Origin: IMCC26077 sp964561165
GTDB taxonomy: Bacteria; Actinomycetota; Actinomycetes; Nanopelagicales; Nanopelagicaceae
Length of the DNA: 64,000 nt
Direction: 5' to 3'
Assembly: GCA_964561165.1 (NCBI GenBank)
Contig: CAZLOJ010000002.1
Location: 23,318-87,317 of the forward strand
Shown here: positions 41,974 through 50,402 of the stretch, in pieces
How the letters are laid out: each line of letters starts with the position of its first letter
Numbering within the stretch: the first letter of the stretch is position 1
The notes under the pieces: generated by a model
The model's input: the letters and a program-made list of their open reading frames with translations, nothing else
The model's database searches: none
Told to the model about the DNA's origin: nothing
Translations under genes and position numbers: made by a program

Positions 41974-42738
41974 CTACTTTCTCAAACGAAGGTGGGTCAC
42001 ATCGGCCGAAACAAATGTCTGTCCATCGCCAAGCACGAGGGCGCCATCCGAAGAAATAGCTACCGCACGACCAGTTGCGGTACTGCCATCTGGAAGCGTT
42101 ATCTGCACATCCTCTTCTAAGGTTGTGCAGAGCTCTCTGTATTTATTCTCAACTGGAAATGGTCGCGCATCCCATTGCTCGATAAAGCGCGTGAGCGAGT
42201 GCAAGAACGCCACGACCAATGCGGAGCGATCAACGCGCTCGTCCGTGTGTAGCCGAAGAGATGTTGCATCCGGCACTGGTAATGCAGCTTCGCTTTGCAA
42301 ACAATTGATTCCTACACCTAAGACGATATTTGCTCCCACCTTCTCTGCGATGATGCCACCAACTTTCCGCCCATCAACCATGAGATCATTTGGCCACTTC
42401 AGTGCCGCCGTCACTCCTGTTGTCTCAAAAATTGCAGAGCATGCTGCGACGCCAGCAATCAACGGCACCCATCCCCAGCGATTCTCACTTTGACTGAGCG
42501 GTGCAACGACCACTGAGAGCAACACGCCTGCGCCAGGTTCCGAGGTAAATGATCGATTGAGCCGTCCGCGCCCTGCGCTCTGAAACTCGGCGAGATATGC
42601 ATCACCAGGCGCTGCATGCCCTTGCGCAAGTGCCGAAACAAGTGCGCTTTGCGTGGAATCAATTAAATTAAAATGGCGTACTCGCCAGTAACCGGGGTCT
42701 AGTGCTGAGATGATTTCCGCTATATCGAGGTTTTCCAC
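41974..42738 (-). CDS. birA: Biotin-[acetyl-CoA-carboxylase] ligase
   Basis: A 254-residue biotin protein ligase without the DNA-binding domain of E. coli BirA. NLIDSTQSALV, FQSAGRGRLNRSF (biotinyl-AMP loop), LKWPNDLMVDGRKVGGI and VLGVGINC are the standard motifs; a small C-terminal SH3-like cap follows. It would biotinylate AccA (45092-46804). The start GTG at 42738 is preferred over an ATG at 42774 because TACCGT lies seven bases before it and the longer form would run across the divergent accD start. Confidence 0.9.
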   Translation of the reverse strand: MENLDIAEIISALDPGYWRVRHFNLIDSTQSALVSALAQGHAAPGDAYLAEFQSAGRGRLNRSFTSEPGAGVLLSVVVAPLSQSENRWGWVPLIAGVAACSAIFETTGVTAALKWPNDLMVDGRKVGGIIAEKVGANIVLGVGINCLQSEAALPVPDATSLRLHTDERVDRSALVVAFLHSLTRFIEQWDARPFPVENKYRELCTTLEEDVQITLPDGSTATGRAVAISSDGALVLGDGQTFVSADVTHLRLRK

Positions 42739-42744
42739 GAGAGG

Positions 42745-42750
42745 TACGGT
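42745..42750 (+). promoter_or_regulatory. -10 element, leaderless promoter of accD
   Basis: TACGGT, six bases before the ATG at 42757, overlapping the divergent birA -10 box by five of six base pairs. Confidence 0.55.
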
Positions 42751-42751
42751 A
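42746..42751 (-). promoter_or_regulatory. -10 element, leaderless promoter of birA
   Basis: TACCGT on the minus strand, seven bases before the GTG at 42738. With the accD box it forms TACGGTA, read in both directions. Confidence 0.55.
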
Positions 42752-42756
42752 CGGCT

Positions 42757-44328
42757 ATGAGCGGTGATATTCATACCACTGCGGGCAAGATTGAAGATTT
42801 ACGCGCCCGACTCGAGGCAGCAGTGCATGCCGGTTCGCAGCGAGCTGTTGAGAAGCAACATAGCAAAGGAAAGATGACCGCCCGAGAGCGAATCGATGCT
42901 TTGGTGGATGAGGGCTCCTTTACTGAGTTCGACGAATTAGCGCGACATCGTTCAGTTTCATTCGGCATGGAGAAGGATCGCCCCTACGGCGATGGCGTTG
43001 TTATTGGTTATGGAACTATCGATGGCAGACAGGTTGCACTCTTCTCGCAGGATTTCACTGTCATGGGCGGAAGCCTTGGCGAAGTTTTCGGAGAGAAAAT
43101 CGTTAAAGTCATGGACTTCGCACTAAAAGCAGGAATCCCGCTCATCGGAATAAATGATTCCGGTGGCGCCCGAATTCAAGAGGGCGTTGTTTCGCTGGGT
43201 CTTTACGGAGAAATTTTTCGACGTAATGCGCGATCTTCTGGAGTGATCCCACAGATCTCACTCATTCTTGGCCCATGCGCCGGCGGAGCGGTGTACTCCC
43301 CCGCAATGACAGATTTCACAATCATGGTCGAAGGCACTTCACATATGTTCATTACCGGCCCAGAAGTTATTAAAGCTGTCACCGGTGAAGATGTGGAGAT
43401 GGAAGAGTTAGGCGGCGCGCGGACGCACAACACCAAGACCGGCAACTCGCACTATCACGCTGCTAATGAACTCGATGCGATTGATTTCGTCAAGAATCTT
43501 CTCTCCTTCATGCCCAGCAATAATCGAGAGCGGGCGCCAATCTTTCCAACTCAAGGAGTCGATGCAATCAACGCATCAGATCTTGCACTTAACACAGTAA
43601 TTCCCGATAGCCCTAACCAGCCGTACGACATGAAAAATGTCATCAAGGCAATATTTGATGATGGTGAATTCTTGGAAATTCAAGAGGCATTCGCACCAAA
43701 CATGATAATTGGATACGGGCGAATCGAAGGTCACGCTGTTGGAGTTGTCGCAAACCAACCTTTGCAACTTGCTGGCACATTGGATATCGATGCCAGTGAG
43801 AAAGCGGCGCGTTTCGTGCGCACGTGCGACGCTTTTAATATTCCGATACTTACATTGGTTGACGTTCCAGGATTCTTACCTGGAACTGATCAAGAGTGGA
43901 ACGGAATCATCCGGCGTGGCGCAAAGCTGCTGTATGCGTACGGTGAAGCAACTGTCCCTATGGTCACTTTGATCACCCGTAAGGCCTATGGCGGCGCATA
44001 TGACGTAATGGGTTCAAAACATCTTGGCGCAGACATCAATTTTGCATGGCCTACTGCGCAAATCGCTGTGATGGGTGCACAAGGTGCAGTAAATCTCCTC
44101 TATCGACGAGAGCTTGCTGCTGCTAGCGACACAGATGCTCTTCGCAAGCAACTTATGACCGAGTATGACGATACGTTAGCCAATCCTTATCTCGCTGCTG
44201 AGCGTGGATTCGTGGATGCAGTTATAGAACCGGCACAAACTCGGTTGAGCATCATCAAGGCATTTCGTTCCTTGCGAAATAAGCGTGTGGAACTACCAGC
44301 GCGCAAGCATGGAAACATTCCGCTGTGA
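42757..44328 (+). CDS. accD5: Acyl-CoA carboxylase beta subunit (propionyl-CoA type, AccD5-like)
   Basis: A 523-residue carboxyltransferase. GGSLGEVFGEKIVKVMDFA, GINDSGGARIQEG, GPCAGGAVYSPAMTDF and TRKAYGGAYDVMGSKHL are the two oxyanion-hole and CoA/biotin motifs. The locus birA-accD-accE-maf-accA matches the mycobacterial accD5 region, so propionyl-CoA to methylmalonyl-CoA is the likely main reaction; acetyl-CoA may also be used. The methylmalonyl-CoA mutase subunit encoded at 46805-48352 would consume the product. The stop overlaps the accE start as GTGA. Confidence 0.92.
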   Translation: MSGDIHTTAGKIEDLRARLEAAVHAGSQRAVEKQHSKGKMTARERIDALVDEGSFTEFDELARHRSVSFGMEKDRPYGDGVVIGYGTIDGRQVALFSQDFTVMGGSLGEVFGEKIVKVMDFALKAGIPLIGINDSGGARIQEGVVSLGLYGEIFRRNARSSGVIPQISLILGPCAGGAVYSPAMTDFTIMVEGTSHMFITGPEVIKAVTGEDVEMEELGGARTHNTKTGNSHYHAANELDAIDFVKNLLSFMPSNNRERAPIFPTQGVDAINASDLALNTVIPDSPNQPYDMKNVIKAIFDDGEFLEIQEAFAPNMIIGYGRIEGHAVGVVANQPLQLAGTLDIDASEKAARFVRTCDAFNIPILTLVDVPGFLPGTDQEWNGIIRRGAKLLYAYGEATVPMVTLITRKAYGGAYDVMGSKHLGADINFAWPTAQIAVMGAQGAVNLLYRRELAAASDTDALRKQLMTEYDDTLANPYLAAERGFVDAVIEPAQTRLSIIKAFRSLRNKRVELPARKHGNIPL

Positions 44329-44477
44329 TAAAGATCTTTCACGGTGTAGCTAGCGAAATCGAGAAGAAAGCTATCGAACGCGCGCTGCTTCTCATGATGG
44401 AAGAGAAAGAGCGCGCTGCTAACGCTCACTATGGAAAACCAATTCTTCGCACACCGCTTGAGACGAATCAGAAATAA
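44325..44477 (+). CDS. accE: Acyl-CoA carboxylase epsilon subunit
   Basis: A 50-residue protein: IKIFHGVASEIEKKAIERALL, then a charged helix and a C-terminal HYGKPILRTPL stretch. AccE proteins are small actinobacterial subunits that hold the alpha and beta parts of acyl-CoA carboxylase together and raise activity. The position between accD5 and maf is the same as accE5 of mycobacteria. The GTG at 44325 overlaps the accD stop (GTGA), so stoichiometric coupled translation is likely. It is short and easy to miss. Confidence 0.85.
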   Translation: MIKIFHGVASEIEKKAIERALLLMMEEKERAANAHYGKPILRTPLETNQK

Positions 44478-44488
44478 CGAGCAATTAA

Positions 44489-45088
44489 ATGAAGATAATC
44501 CTCGCTTCAGCATCCACTGCTCGAACCAAATTGCTCTCGGAGGCAAAGATTCCGCATAGCATTCAAGTCAGTGGCGTAGACGAAGAGAGCGAAGAGTTCG
44601 CACAACTTGCTCCTGCAGAAATGGTGCTTGCCCTCTCTCTGGCTAAGGCCACCGCGGTCGCAGCACAACACACAGGTGAAAACGCGCTAGTTATCGGCGC
44701 GGATTCCACTCTTGAATTCCAAGGTGTGAGCATGGCAAAACCACAAACAGCGGAAATTGCCATCGCTTGGTGGCGTAATTATGTTGGCAAGAGTGGTCTA
44801 CTCCATACCGGTCAAACGGTTATTGATGTGGCAAAAAATAAAACGGTGAGCGCGCTCTCCACTACAGAAATCACTTTTGCTCAAATAGATGAGGAGGAGA
44901 TTCGGTCCTACATTTCGACACAGGAACCGCTCCAACTTGCTGGTGGTGCATCTCTAGATGGGATAGGCGCGCCTTATATTTCGCAAGTCTCTGGAGATCC
45001 CACAGGAGTACTTGGTTTGAGCATGAATGACCTCCGAGTTCTTTGTGAAGAGCTTGGCCATCCCTGGCGAACATTGAGAGCGAGTTAG
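44489..45088 (+). CDS. maf: Maf family nucleotide pyrophosphatase
   Basis: A 199-residue Maf/Ham1-like pyrophosphatase: IILASASTARTKLLSEA at the start, GADSTLEFQGVSMAKP and the ITFAQIDEEEIRSYI and GDPTGVLGLSMNDL blocks. Maf proteins hydrolyse dTTP, UTP or modified nucleotides and affect cell division. It sits between accE and accA, as in mycobacteria. Only four bases separate it from accA, so it is part of the carboxylase operon. Confidence 0.9.
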   Translation: MKIILASASTARTKLLSEAKIPHSIQVSGVDEESEEFAQLAPAEMVLALSLAKATAVAAQHTGENALVIGADSTLEFQGVSMAKPQTAEIAIAWWRNYVGKSGLLHTGQTVIDVAKNKTVSALSTTEITFAQIDEEEIRSYISTQEPLQLAGGASLDGIGAPYISQVSGDPTGVLGLSMNDLRVLCEELGHPWRTLRAS

Positions 45089-45091
45089 ATT

Positions 45092-46804
45092 ATGTCGATG
45101 AAGCGCGTCCTGATAGCTAATCGTGGTGAAATCGCCATTCGGGTAGCTCGAGCAGCAAAAGATCATGGCTTAATCCCAATTGCTCTCTATTCACACGGAG
45201 ATAGAAATGCACAACATGTTCTTGCGTGCGATGAGGCTTACTCACTTGATGGAACAACAGCTTCTGAGAGCTATCTCAACATCGAAAAAATCATCGCTGT
45301 GGCCAAAGCAGCCCGCGCTGATGCTGTTCACCCTGGTTATGGATTTCTTTCGGAGAATGCGCAATTTGCGCAGGCGGTTATTGATGCTGAGTTGATCTGG
45401 ATTGGCCCACCCCCACACGCCATTTCTGCGCTCGGAGATAAGGTCTCTGCGCGAAAGATCGCAGCGAAAGTCGGCGCTCCGCTCGTGGCTGGCACTGCAG
45501 ATCCCGTTGAAAACTCTGCCGAAGTTCTCGCCTTTGCGAAAGAACATGGACTTCCCGTCGCGATTAAAGCAGCGCACGGTGGTGGTGGGCGCGGCCTTAA
45601 AGTGGCTCGTACGTTCGAAGAGATTCCAGAACTCTTCGATTCCGCTGTCCGAGAAGCAGTTGCTGCATTCGGTCGCGGTGAATGTTTTGTTGAGAGATTT
45701 CTTGATCGACCGAGGCACGTAGAAACTCAAGTTCTTGCTGATGCGCATGGAAATGTTGTCGTCGTTTCAACCCGCGATTGTTCACTGCAAAGACGCCACC
45801 AGAAACTTGTGGAGGAAGCGCCCGCACCTTTTCTTAGTGATGCGCAGATCAAAGAGCTCTACGCATCCAGTAAAGCGATCATTAAAGAAGCTGGATACGT
45901 TGGTGCGGGAACCTGCGAATTCTTAGTCGGCGTTGATGGCACAATCTCGTTTCTGGAAGTGAACACGCGCCTACAGGTAGAGCATCCAGTGAGCGAAGAA
46001 GTGACTGGACTTGATTTGGTGCGCGAACAATTTCGTATTGCTTCTGGAGAACGACTGGCCTTCGGCGATCCGGAGATCCGAGGTCACTCCATCGAGTTTC
46101 GAATAAATGGCGAGGACCCTGGGAAGAACTTCCTGCCTACACCTGGAGTCATCACTGGATGGCGCGCGCCATCAGGTCCTGGCGTTCGCGTTGATGCCGG
46201 CTTCACATCAGGTGATGTCATTAGCGGAAATTTCGACTCGTTGCTAGCAAAGCTCATCGTCACTGGCGCAACGCGCACTGAGGCGCTGGAACGAGCGCGC
46301 CGCGCTCTCGATGAATTTCAGGTGGAAGGAATTGCCACGGCGCTACCTTTCCACCGCGCAGTAGTAAAAGATGCTGCTTTTATCTCTGAACCATTTAAAG
46401 TTTTCACTGGCTGGATTGAAAGTGAGTTCCAGAACGATATTCCTGCTTTCAATCAAACAAGTGAATCGCTCCAAGAATCAGTAATGGAACGATTAGTCGT
46501 CGAAGTAGATGGCCACCGCTTAGAAGTAGGAGTACTCAGCAATACACCGAAGCGTCGTCGATCCAATGCGACGCGCACGTTCAAGAATCAAGGAAACGCT
46601 CTTACTAGTCCAATGCAAGGCACTGTCGTAAAGCTTGCGGTAGCAAATGGAGATCAGGTGAAAGAAGGAGAGCTCATCGCGGTCCTTGAAGCGATGAAAA
46701 TGGAGCAGCCGCTACTGGCACATAAAGATGGCGAAATCTCTGGGCTTGATCTCACAGTTGGCGCCAGCATCTCCAGCGGCACACAGATCTGCCAAATTCT
46801 TTAA
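45092..46804 (+). CDS. accA3: Acyl-CoA carboxylase alpha subunit (biotin carboxylase + BCCP)
   Basis: A 570-residue fusion. Residues 1-445 are biotin carboxylase (VLIANRGEIAIRVARAA, HPGYGFLSENAQFA, ATP loop HGGGGRGLKV, EVNTRLQVEHPVSEE); residues 500-570 are the biotin carrier domain with VLEAMKMEQP, where lysine carries biotin. It charges CO2 onto biotin for AccD. BirA (41974-42738) would attach biotin. The stop abuts the convergent mutase stop with no base between (46804/46805) and no terminator. Confidence 0.93.
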   Translation: MSMKRVLIANRGEIAIRVARAAKDHGLIPIALYSHGDRNAQHVLACDEAYSLDGTTASESYLNIEKIIAVAKAARADAVHPGYGFLSENAQFAQAVIDAELIWIGPPPHAISALGDKVSARKIAAKVGAPLVAGTADPVENSAEVLAFAKEHGLPVAIKAAHGGGGRGLKVARTFEEIPELFDSAVREAVAAFGRGECFVERFLDRPRHVETQVLADAHGNVVVVSTRDCSLQRRHQKLVEEAPAPFLSDAQIKELYASSKAIIKEAGYVGAGTCEFLVGVDGTISFLEVNTRLQVEHPVSEEVTGLDLVREQFRIASGERLAFGDPEIRGHSIEFRINGEDPGKNFLPTPGVITGWRAPSGPGVRVDAGFTSGDVISGNFDSLLAKLIVTGATRTEALERARRALDEFQVEGIATALPFHRAVVKDAAFISEPFKVFTGWIESEFQNDIPAFNQTSESLQESVMERLVVEVDGHRLEVGVLSNTPKRRRSNATRTFKNQGNALTSPMQGTVVKLAVANGDQVKEGELIAVLEAMKMEQPLLAHKDGEISGLDLTVGASISSGTQICQIL

Positions 46805-48352
46805 CTACCAACTCTCTGGAGCGCGGTAAGAACCCCAGGCGCTACGCAGGGCGTTGCAGATTTCGCCCACTGTGCCATTGGCCAAGAGCGCGCTCTTAAT
46901 TAGTGGCAGTAAATTCTCATCACTTCGTGCCGCACTCGTCAATTTCTCAAGTACATCAGCGAGGGTTTTCTCATCGCGATCGCTTCTTAGTTTGTTGAGT
47001 TTCGCGCTCTGATCTGTGGCAACAGACTCATCGACTCGCAGCGGTTGATAGGGCTGTGGCGGTGAGACAAATTCGTTGACTCCAACTATGACTCGTTCTT
47101 TCCGTTCGATTTCCTGCGAGATGCGATAGGCGTTCTTCTCAATCTCACTCTTTTGGAAGCCCGCTTCAACGCCAGCAACTGCCCCACCGAGTTCGTCGAC
47201 CTTAGCAATCAACATCTCTATCTCTTCGACCAATTGATTAGTCATTGCCTCAACTGCCGCCGAGCCTGCCAAGGCATCAACAGTGCGTGCCAAATCGCTC
47301 TCGTAGGCAATAACTTGCTGAGTGCGCAGGGCTAGAAGCGCAGCTTTTTCAGTGGGTAAACCAAGAGCTTCATCGAAAGAATTAGTGTGGAGCGACTGAG
47401 TGCCACCTAGAACTGCTGCTACTGCCTGCAACGTTACGCGAACAAGATTTAGTTCAGGTTGGGCCGCTGTTAGCTGTACTCCTGCAGTTTGAGTATGGAA
47501 ACGAAGGTGCATGGCGCGTTCACTTGAGATTCCAAATCGCTCTTTGATGATTTTCGCCCAAACCTGACGTGCTGCTCGAAATTTAGCGACTTCTTCCAAC
47601 ACGGTAGTTCGGGATACAAAGAAGAAGCTCATGCGAGATGCAACCTGCTCGATATTTTGTCCACGCAATTTCGCAGCTTCTAAATACGCAATTGCGTTGC
47701 TCAATGTAAAAGCAACCTCTTGTACGGGATTGGCTCCCGCCTCTGCCATGTGATAGCCAGAGACAGAGATGGAATTCCATTTTGGTAAGTTGGCGGAGCA
47801 ATATTCAAATATGTCACAGATCAGACGCATCGAAGATTTCGGCGGGAAGATGTATGTGCCCCGTGAAATGTACTCTTTTAAAATGTCATTTTGAATCGTG
47901 CCACTGATCTGATCGCTAGCTATACCTTGTTCAGCAGCAACGATCTCGTACATAAGCAACAAAATTGCCGCCGGCGCATTGATTGTCATAGATGTGGACA
48001 CCTTGTCGAGCGGAATACCCTGAAAAAGTTCCCGCATATCATCAAGAGAATCTATTGCGACTCCGACTCGACCCACCTCGCCTAACGACTGTTCCGCATC
48101 TGAATCGAAACCCATCTGCGTTGGTAGATCGAATGCGACCGAAAGACCGCCCGTGCCAGCATTTACCAATTGGTGATATCGCTCGTTCGATTCTTTGGCA
48201 GAGCCAAATCCTGCATATTGCCGCATGGTCCATGGCTTGCGTAGATACATCTCTTCGTAGATACCGCGCGTGAAGGGATACTCACCTGGTCTCTCACCAG
48301 TAGTTACGTAATCTGCTTTGATGGGAAAACCAGATTCAGAAGTCGCGCTCAC
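46805..48352 (-). CDS. mutB: Methylmalonyl-CoA mutase large subunit (without B12 domain)
   Basis: A 515-residue TIM-barrel mutase subunit of the split type, lacking the C-terminal cobalamin domain. Key residues of methylmalonyl-CoA mutases are kept: Tyr46 in WTMRQYAGF (Tyr89 of P. shermanii), Arg164 in EYISRGTY (Arg207) and His201 in SGYHMAEAG (His244). Isobutyryl-CoA mutases usually have Phe and Gln at the first two, so methylmalonyl-CoA is the best supported substrate. The likely partner is the B12 protein at 61727-62128. Start GTG at 48352, six bases after TAGGAT. It diverges from the carboxypeptidase gene. Confidence 0.88.
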   Translation of the reverse strand: MSATSESGFPIKADYVTTGERPGEYPFTRGIYEEMYLRKPWTMRQYAGFGSAKESNERYHQLVNAGTGGLSVAFDLPTQMGFDSDAEQSLGEVGRVGVAIDSLDDMRELFQGIPLDKVSTSMTINAPAAILLLMYEIVAAEQGIASDQISGTIQNDILKEYISRGTYIFPPKSSMRLICDIFEYCSANLPKWNSISVSGYHMAEAGANPVQEVAFTLSNAIAYLEAAKLRGQNIEQVASRMSFFFVSRTTVLEEVAKFRAARQVWAKIIKERFGISSERAMHLRFHTQTAGVQLTAAQPELNLVRVTLQAVAAVLGGTQSLHTNSFDEALGLPTEKAALLALRTQQVIAYESDLARTVDALAGSAAVEAMTNQLVEEIEMLIAKVDELGGAVAGVEAGFQKSEIEKNAYRISQEIERKERVIVGVNEFVSPPQPYQPLRVDESVATDQSAKLNKLRSDRDEKTLADVLEKLTSAARSDENLLPLIKSALLANGTVGEICNALRSAWGSYRAPESW

Positions 48353-48358
48353 GTGTGA

Positions 48359-48364
48359 ATCCTA
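48359..48364 (-). promoter_or_regulatory. -10 element, leaderless promoter of mutase large subunit
   Basis: TAGGAT on the minus strand, six bases before the GTG at 48352. Confidence 0.5.
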
Positions 48365-48407
48365 TCTCTCCCGGAGTGGCTTGAGGAAAGAATCTAAGAT
48401 CAATCAA

Positions 48408-48413
48408 TATTCT
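48408..48413 (+). promoter_or_regulatory. -10 element of D,D-carboxypeptidase gene
   Basis: TATTCT, eight bases before the ATG at 48422, in the 69-base divergent gap shared with the mutase. Confidence 0.45.
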
Positions 48414-48421
48414 CGTGCTCT

Positions 48422-49351
48422 ATGAAAAAAGTCCGCCTTTTATTAGCGCTGATACTCGCAGCCGGCATGTCGGCGAGCGTGCTACCAGCTATCGCCGAGG
48501 CGAATTCCTCTAGTTCTATCGGCGGCGGACGTCTAGGTGAAACAGGCGTAATCGTTAACTCTGCTGAAGGAGATGGAGTCTCCGCACCTCCTGAGACATC
48601 TGCGCTTTCATATCTCATTGCAGATTTCGAAACTGGAGAAGTGCTCGCTGCTAAAAATCCACATAAGAAACTTCCTCCCGCTAGCACATTGAAAACGTTA
48701 ACTGCCCTGACGCTTATATCGAGAATTAACATGGACAAGACCTACACCGGTACATGGCGCGAGGCGAGCACAATTGGAAACAAAGTAGGGATCTGGAAGA
48801 ATCGTAAATATAAGGTGCGCGATATTTGGTATGGCTTGATGCTTCAATCCGGAAACGACGCTGGTGTCGCGCTTGCCAATATCAGCGGTGGAATTAAGAA
48901 AACTTCCCAACTGATGCGTGCAAAAGCGAAATCAGTGAAAGCGTATGACACTATTCCAAAGAGCCCGCACGGATTGGATACCCCAGGACAAGTCTCGACG
49001 GCATATGACCTTGCACTTATTGCCCGCGCGGCAATGAAAGATAAAAACTTTCGGAAGATTGTTGCGACCAAGACATATACATTCCCAAATTCAGGACCAC
49101 GAAATGTAGATCGCAAGATTAGGAACTTAAATAAAATAATGTTTACTTATCCTGGAGTTATCGGGGTCAAAACAGGGTATACAACAAAAGGTCGAAATAC
49201 TTACATAGGAATTGCTAAACAAGATGGCCGGACAATTATCATCACATTCATGCACCTTCGCTATGGGCGGGATGAATTGGCGAAAAAGCTTTTTGATTGG
49301 GGCTTTTCGGCAGTAGGAAAGATTGAACCGGTGGGAGAGCTAGTCAGCTAA
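48422..49351 (+). CDS. dacC: D-alanyl-D-alanine carboxypeptidase (PBP5-like)
   Basis: A 309-residue penicillin-binding protein. A signal peptide (LLLALILAAGMSASVLPAIAEA) leads to the transpeptidase-like domain with the three motifs in order: Ser88-x-x-Lys91 in PASTLKTL, SGN (143-145) in LQSGNDAG, and KTG in GVKTGYT. It trims the terminal D-Ala of peptidoglycan stem peptides outside the membrane. The C-terminal beta domain of PBP5 is absent, as usual for short actinobacterial members. Convergent with trpS, eight bases apart. Confidence 0.9.
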   Translation: MKKVRLLLALILAAGMSASVLPAIAEANSSSSIGGGRLGETGVIVNSAEGDGVSAPPETSALSYLIADFETGEVLAAKNPHKKLPPASTLKTLTALTLISRINMDKTYTGTWREASTIGNKVGIWKNRKYKVRDIWYGLMLQSGNDAGVALANISGGIKKTSQLMRAKAKSVKAYDTIPKSPHGLDTPGQVSTAYDLALIARAAMKDKNFRKIVATKTYTFPNSGPRNVDRKIRNLNKIMFTYPGVIGVKTGYTTKGRNTYIGIAKQDGRTIIITFMHLRYGRDELAKKLFDWGFSAVGKIEPVGELVS

Positions 49352-49359
49352 CGTAACCG

Positions 49360-50364
49360 CTACTTTTTGCGAGGTAACAGACCCAGCGAGTTGTACACCG
49401 TTGAAATTGTTTGTCCCGCTATCGCCTCAGCGCGATCTGCTCCTTCGCGTAGGACTTCAAGTAACGCGCTTTCATCTTTGAGATATGCCAAAGCGGTCTC
49501 ACGAATCGGCTTTAACGCCTCAGTGACCACCTCAGCCACATCTTTTTTGAAATCTCCATAACCTTTTCCTGCATAATCACTCTCGATGCTATTTATGTTT
49601 CGCCCAGTTATTGCGCTGAAAATCGAGAGCAAATTACTAATGCCGGGCTTCTCGCTCTCATCGAATGTGACTTCTCTTCCAGTATCTGTGACGGCACTTT
49701 TAATCTTCTTTATGTTTGCCTCTGGAGTATCAAGTAATTCAATTACGCCGGCCATACTCGCAGCAGACTTACTCATCTTTGCTGTTGGTTCCTGGAGATC
49801 CATGATTTTCGCTGTGCTCTTCAAAATGTGTGCACCAGGAACAGTGAACACATCGCCAAAGCGTGCGTTGAAGCGCTGCGCGAGATCTCTCGTCAATTCA
49901 ATGTGTTGCCGCTGATCTTCGCCCACAGGAACTAACTCTGGTTGGTAGAGCAAGATGTCGGCTGCCTGCAACATGGGGTAGGTAAAAAGCCCTACTACCG
50001 TCCGGTCAGTTCCACTTTTCTGTGATTTATCTTTGAACTGTGTCATGCGATTAGCTTCACCGAAACCTGTGATGCACTCAAAAACCCAACCCAATTGATT
50101 ATGAGCTGGTACATGCGATTGTATGAACAGCGTAGATTTCTTCGGATCGATTCCTATTGCTAAAAGTTGTGCAGCTGAAGCGAGGATCCGCTTTCGTAAG
50201 AGGGCAGGATCAACTTCTACTGTGAGCGCATGGAGATCAACAATGCAGTAATAGGCATCGTGAGTGCTCTGGAGTTCAACCCACTGCGTGAGTGCGCCCA
50301 GGTAATTGCCTAGATGAAAGGAGTCATGAGTCGGCTGGATGCCTGAAAGAACTCTTTTACTCAC
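49360..50364 (-). CDS. trpS: Tryptophanyl-tRNA synthetase
   Basis: A 334-residue class I synthetase: RVLSGIQPTHDSFHLGNYLGA includes the HIGH-like HLGN; VGEDQRQHIELTRDLA binds tryptophanyl-adenylate and EPTAKMSKS is the KMSKS loop. The GTG at 50364 is chosen over an ATG at 50394 because GGAAGG precedes it by six bases and the protein then has the usual length and start. It follows the CNNM gene, a conserved neighbourhood. Confidence 0.92.
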   Translation of the reverse strand: MSKRVLSGIQPTHDSFHLGNYLGALTQWVELQSTHDAYYCIVDLHALTVEVDPALLRKRILASAAQLLAIGIDPKKSTLFIQSHVPAHNQLGWVFECITGFGEANRMTQFKDKSQKSGTDRTVVGLFTYPMLQAADILLYQPELVPVGEDQRQHIELTRDLAQRFNARFGDVFTVPGAHILKSTAKIMDLQEPTAKMSKSAASMAGVIELLDTPEANIKKIKSAVTDTGREVTFDESEKPGISNLLSIFSAITGRNINSIESDYAGKGYGDFKKDVAEVVTEALKPIRETALAYLKDESALLEVLREGADRAEAIAGQTISTVYNSLGLLPRKK

Positions 50365-50402
50365 GCCTATCCTTCCTGTGTCTCGATGGGCCATTGATCA
50401 CC

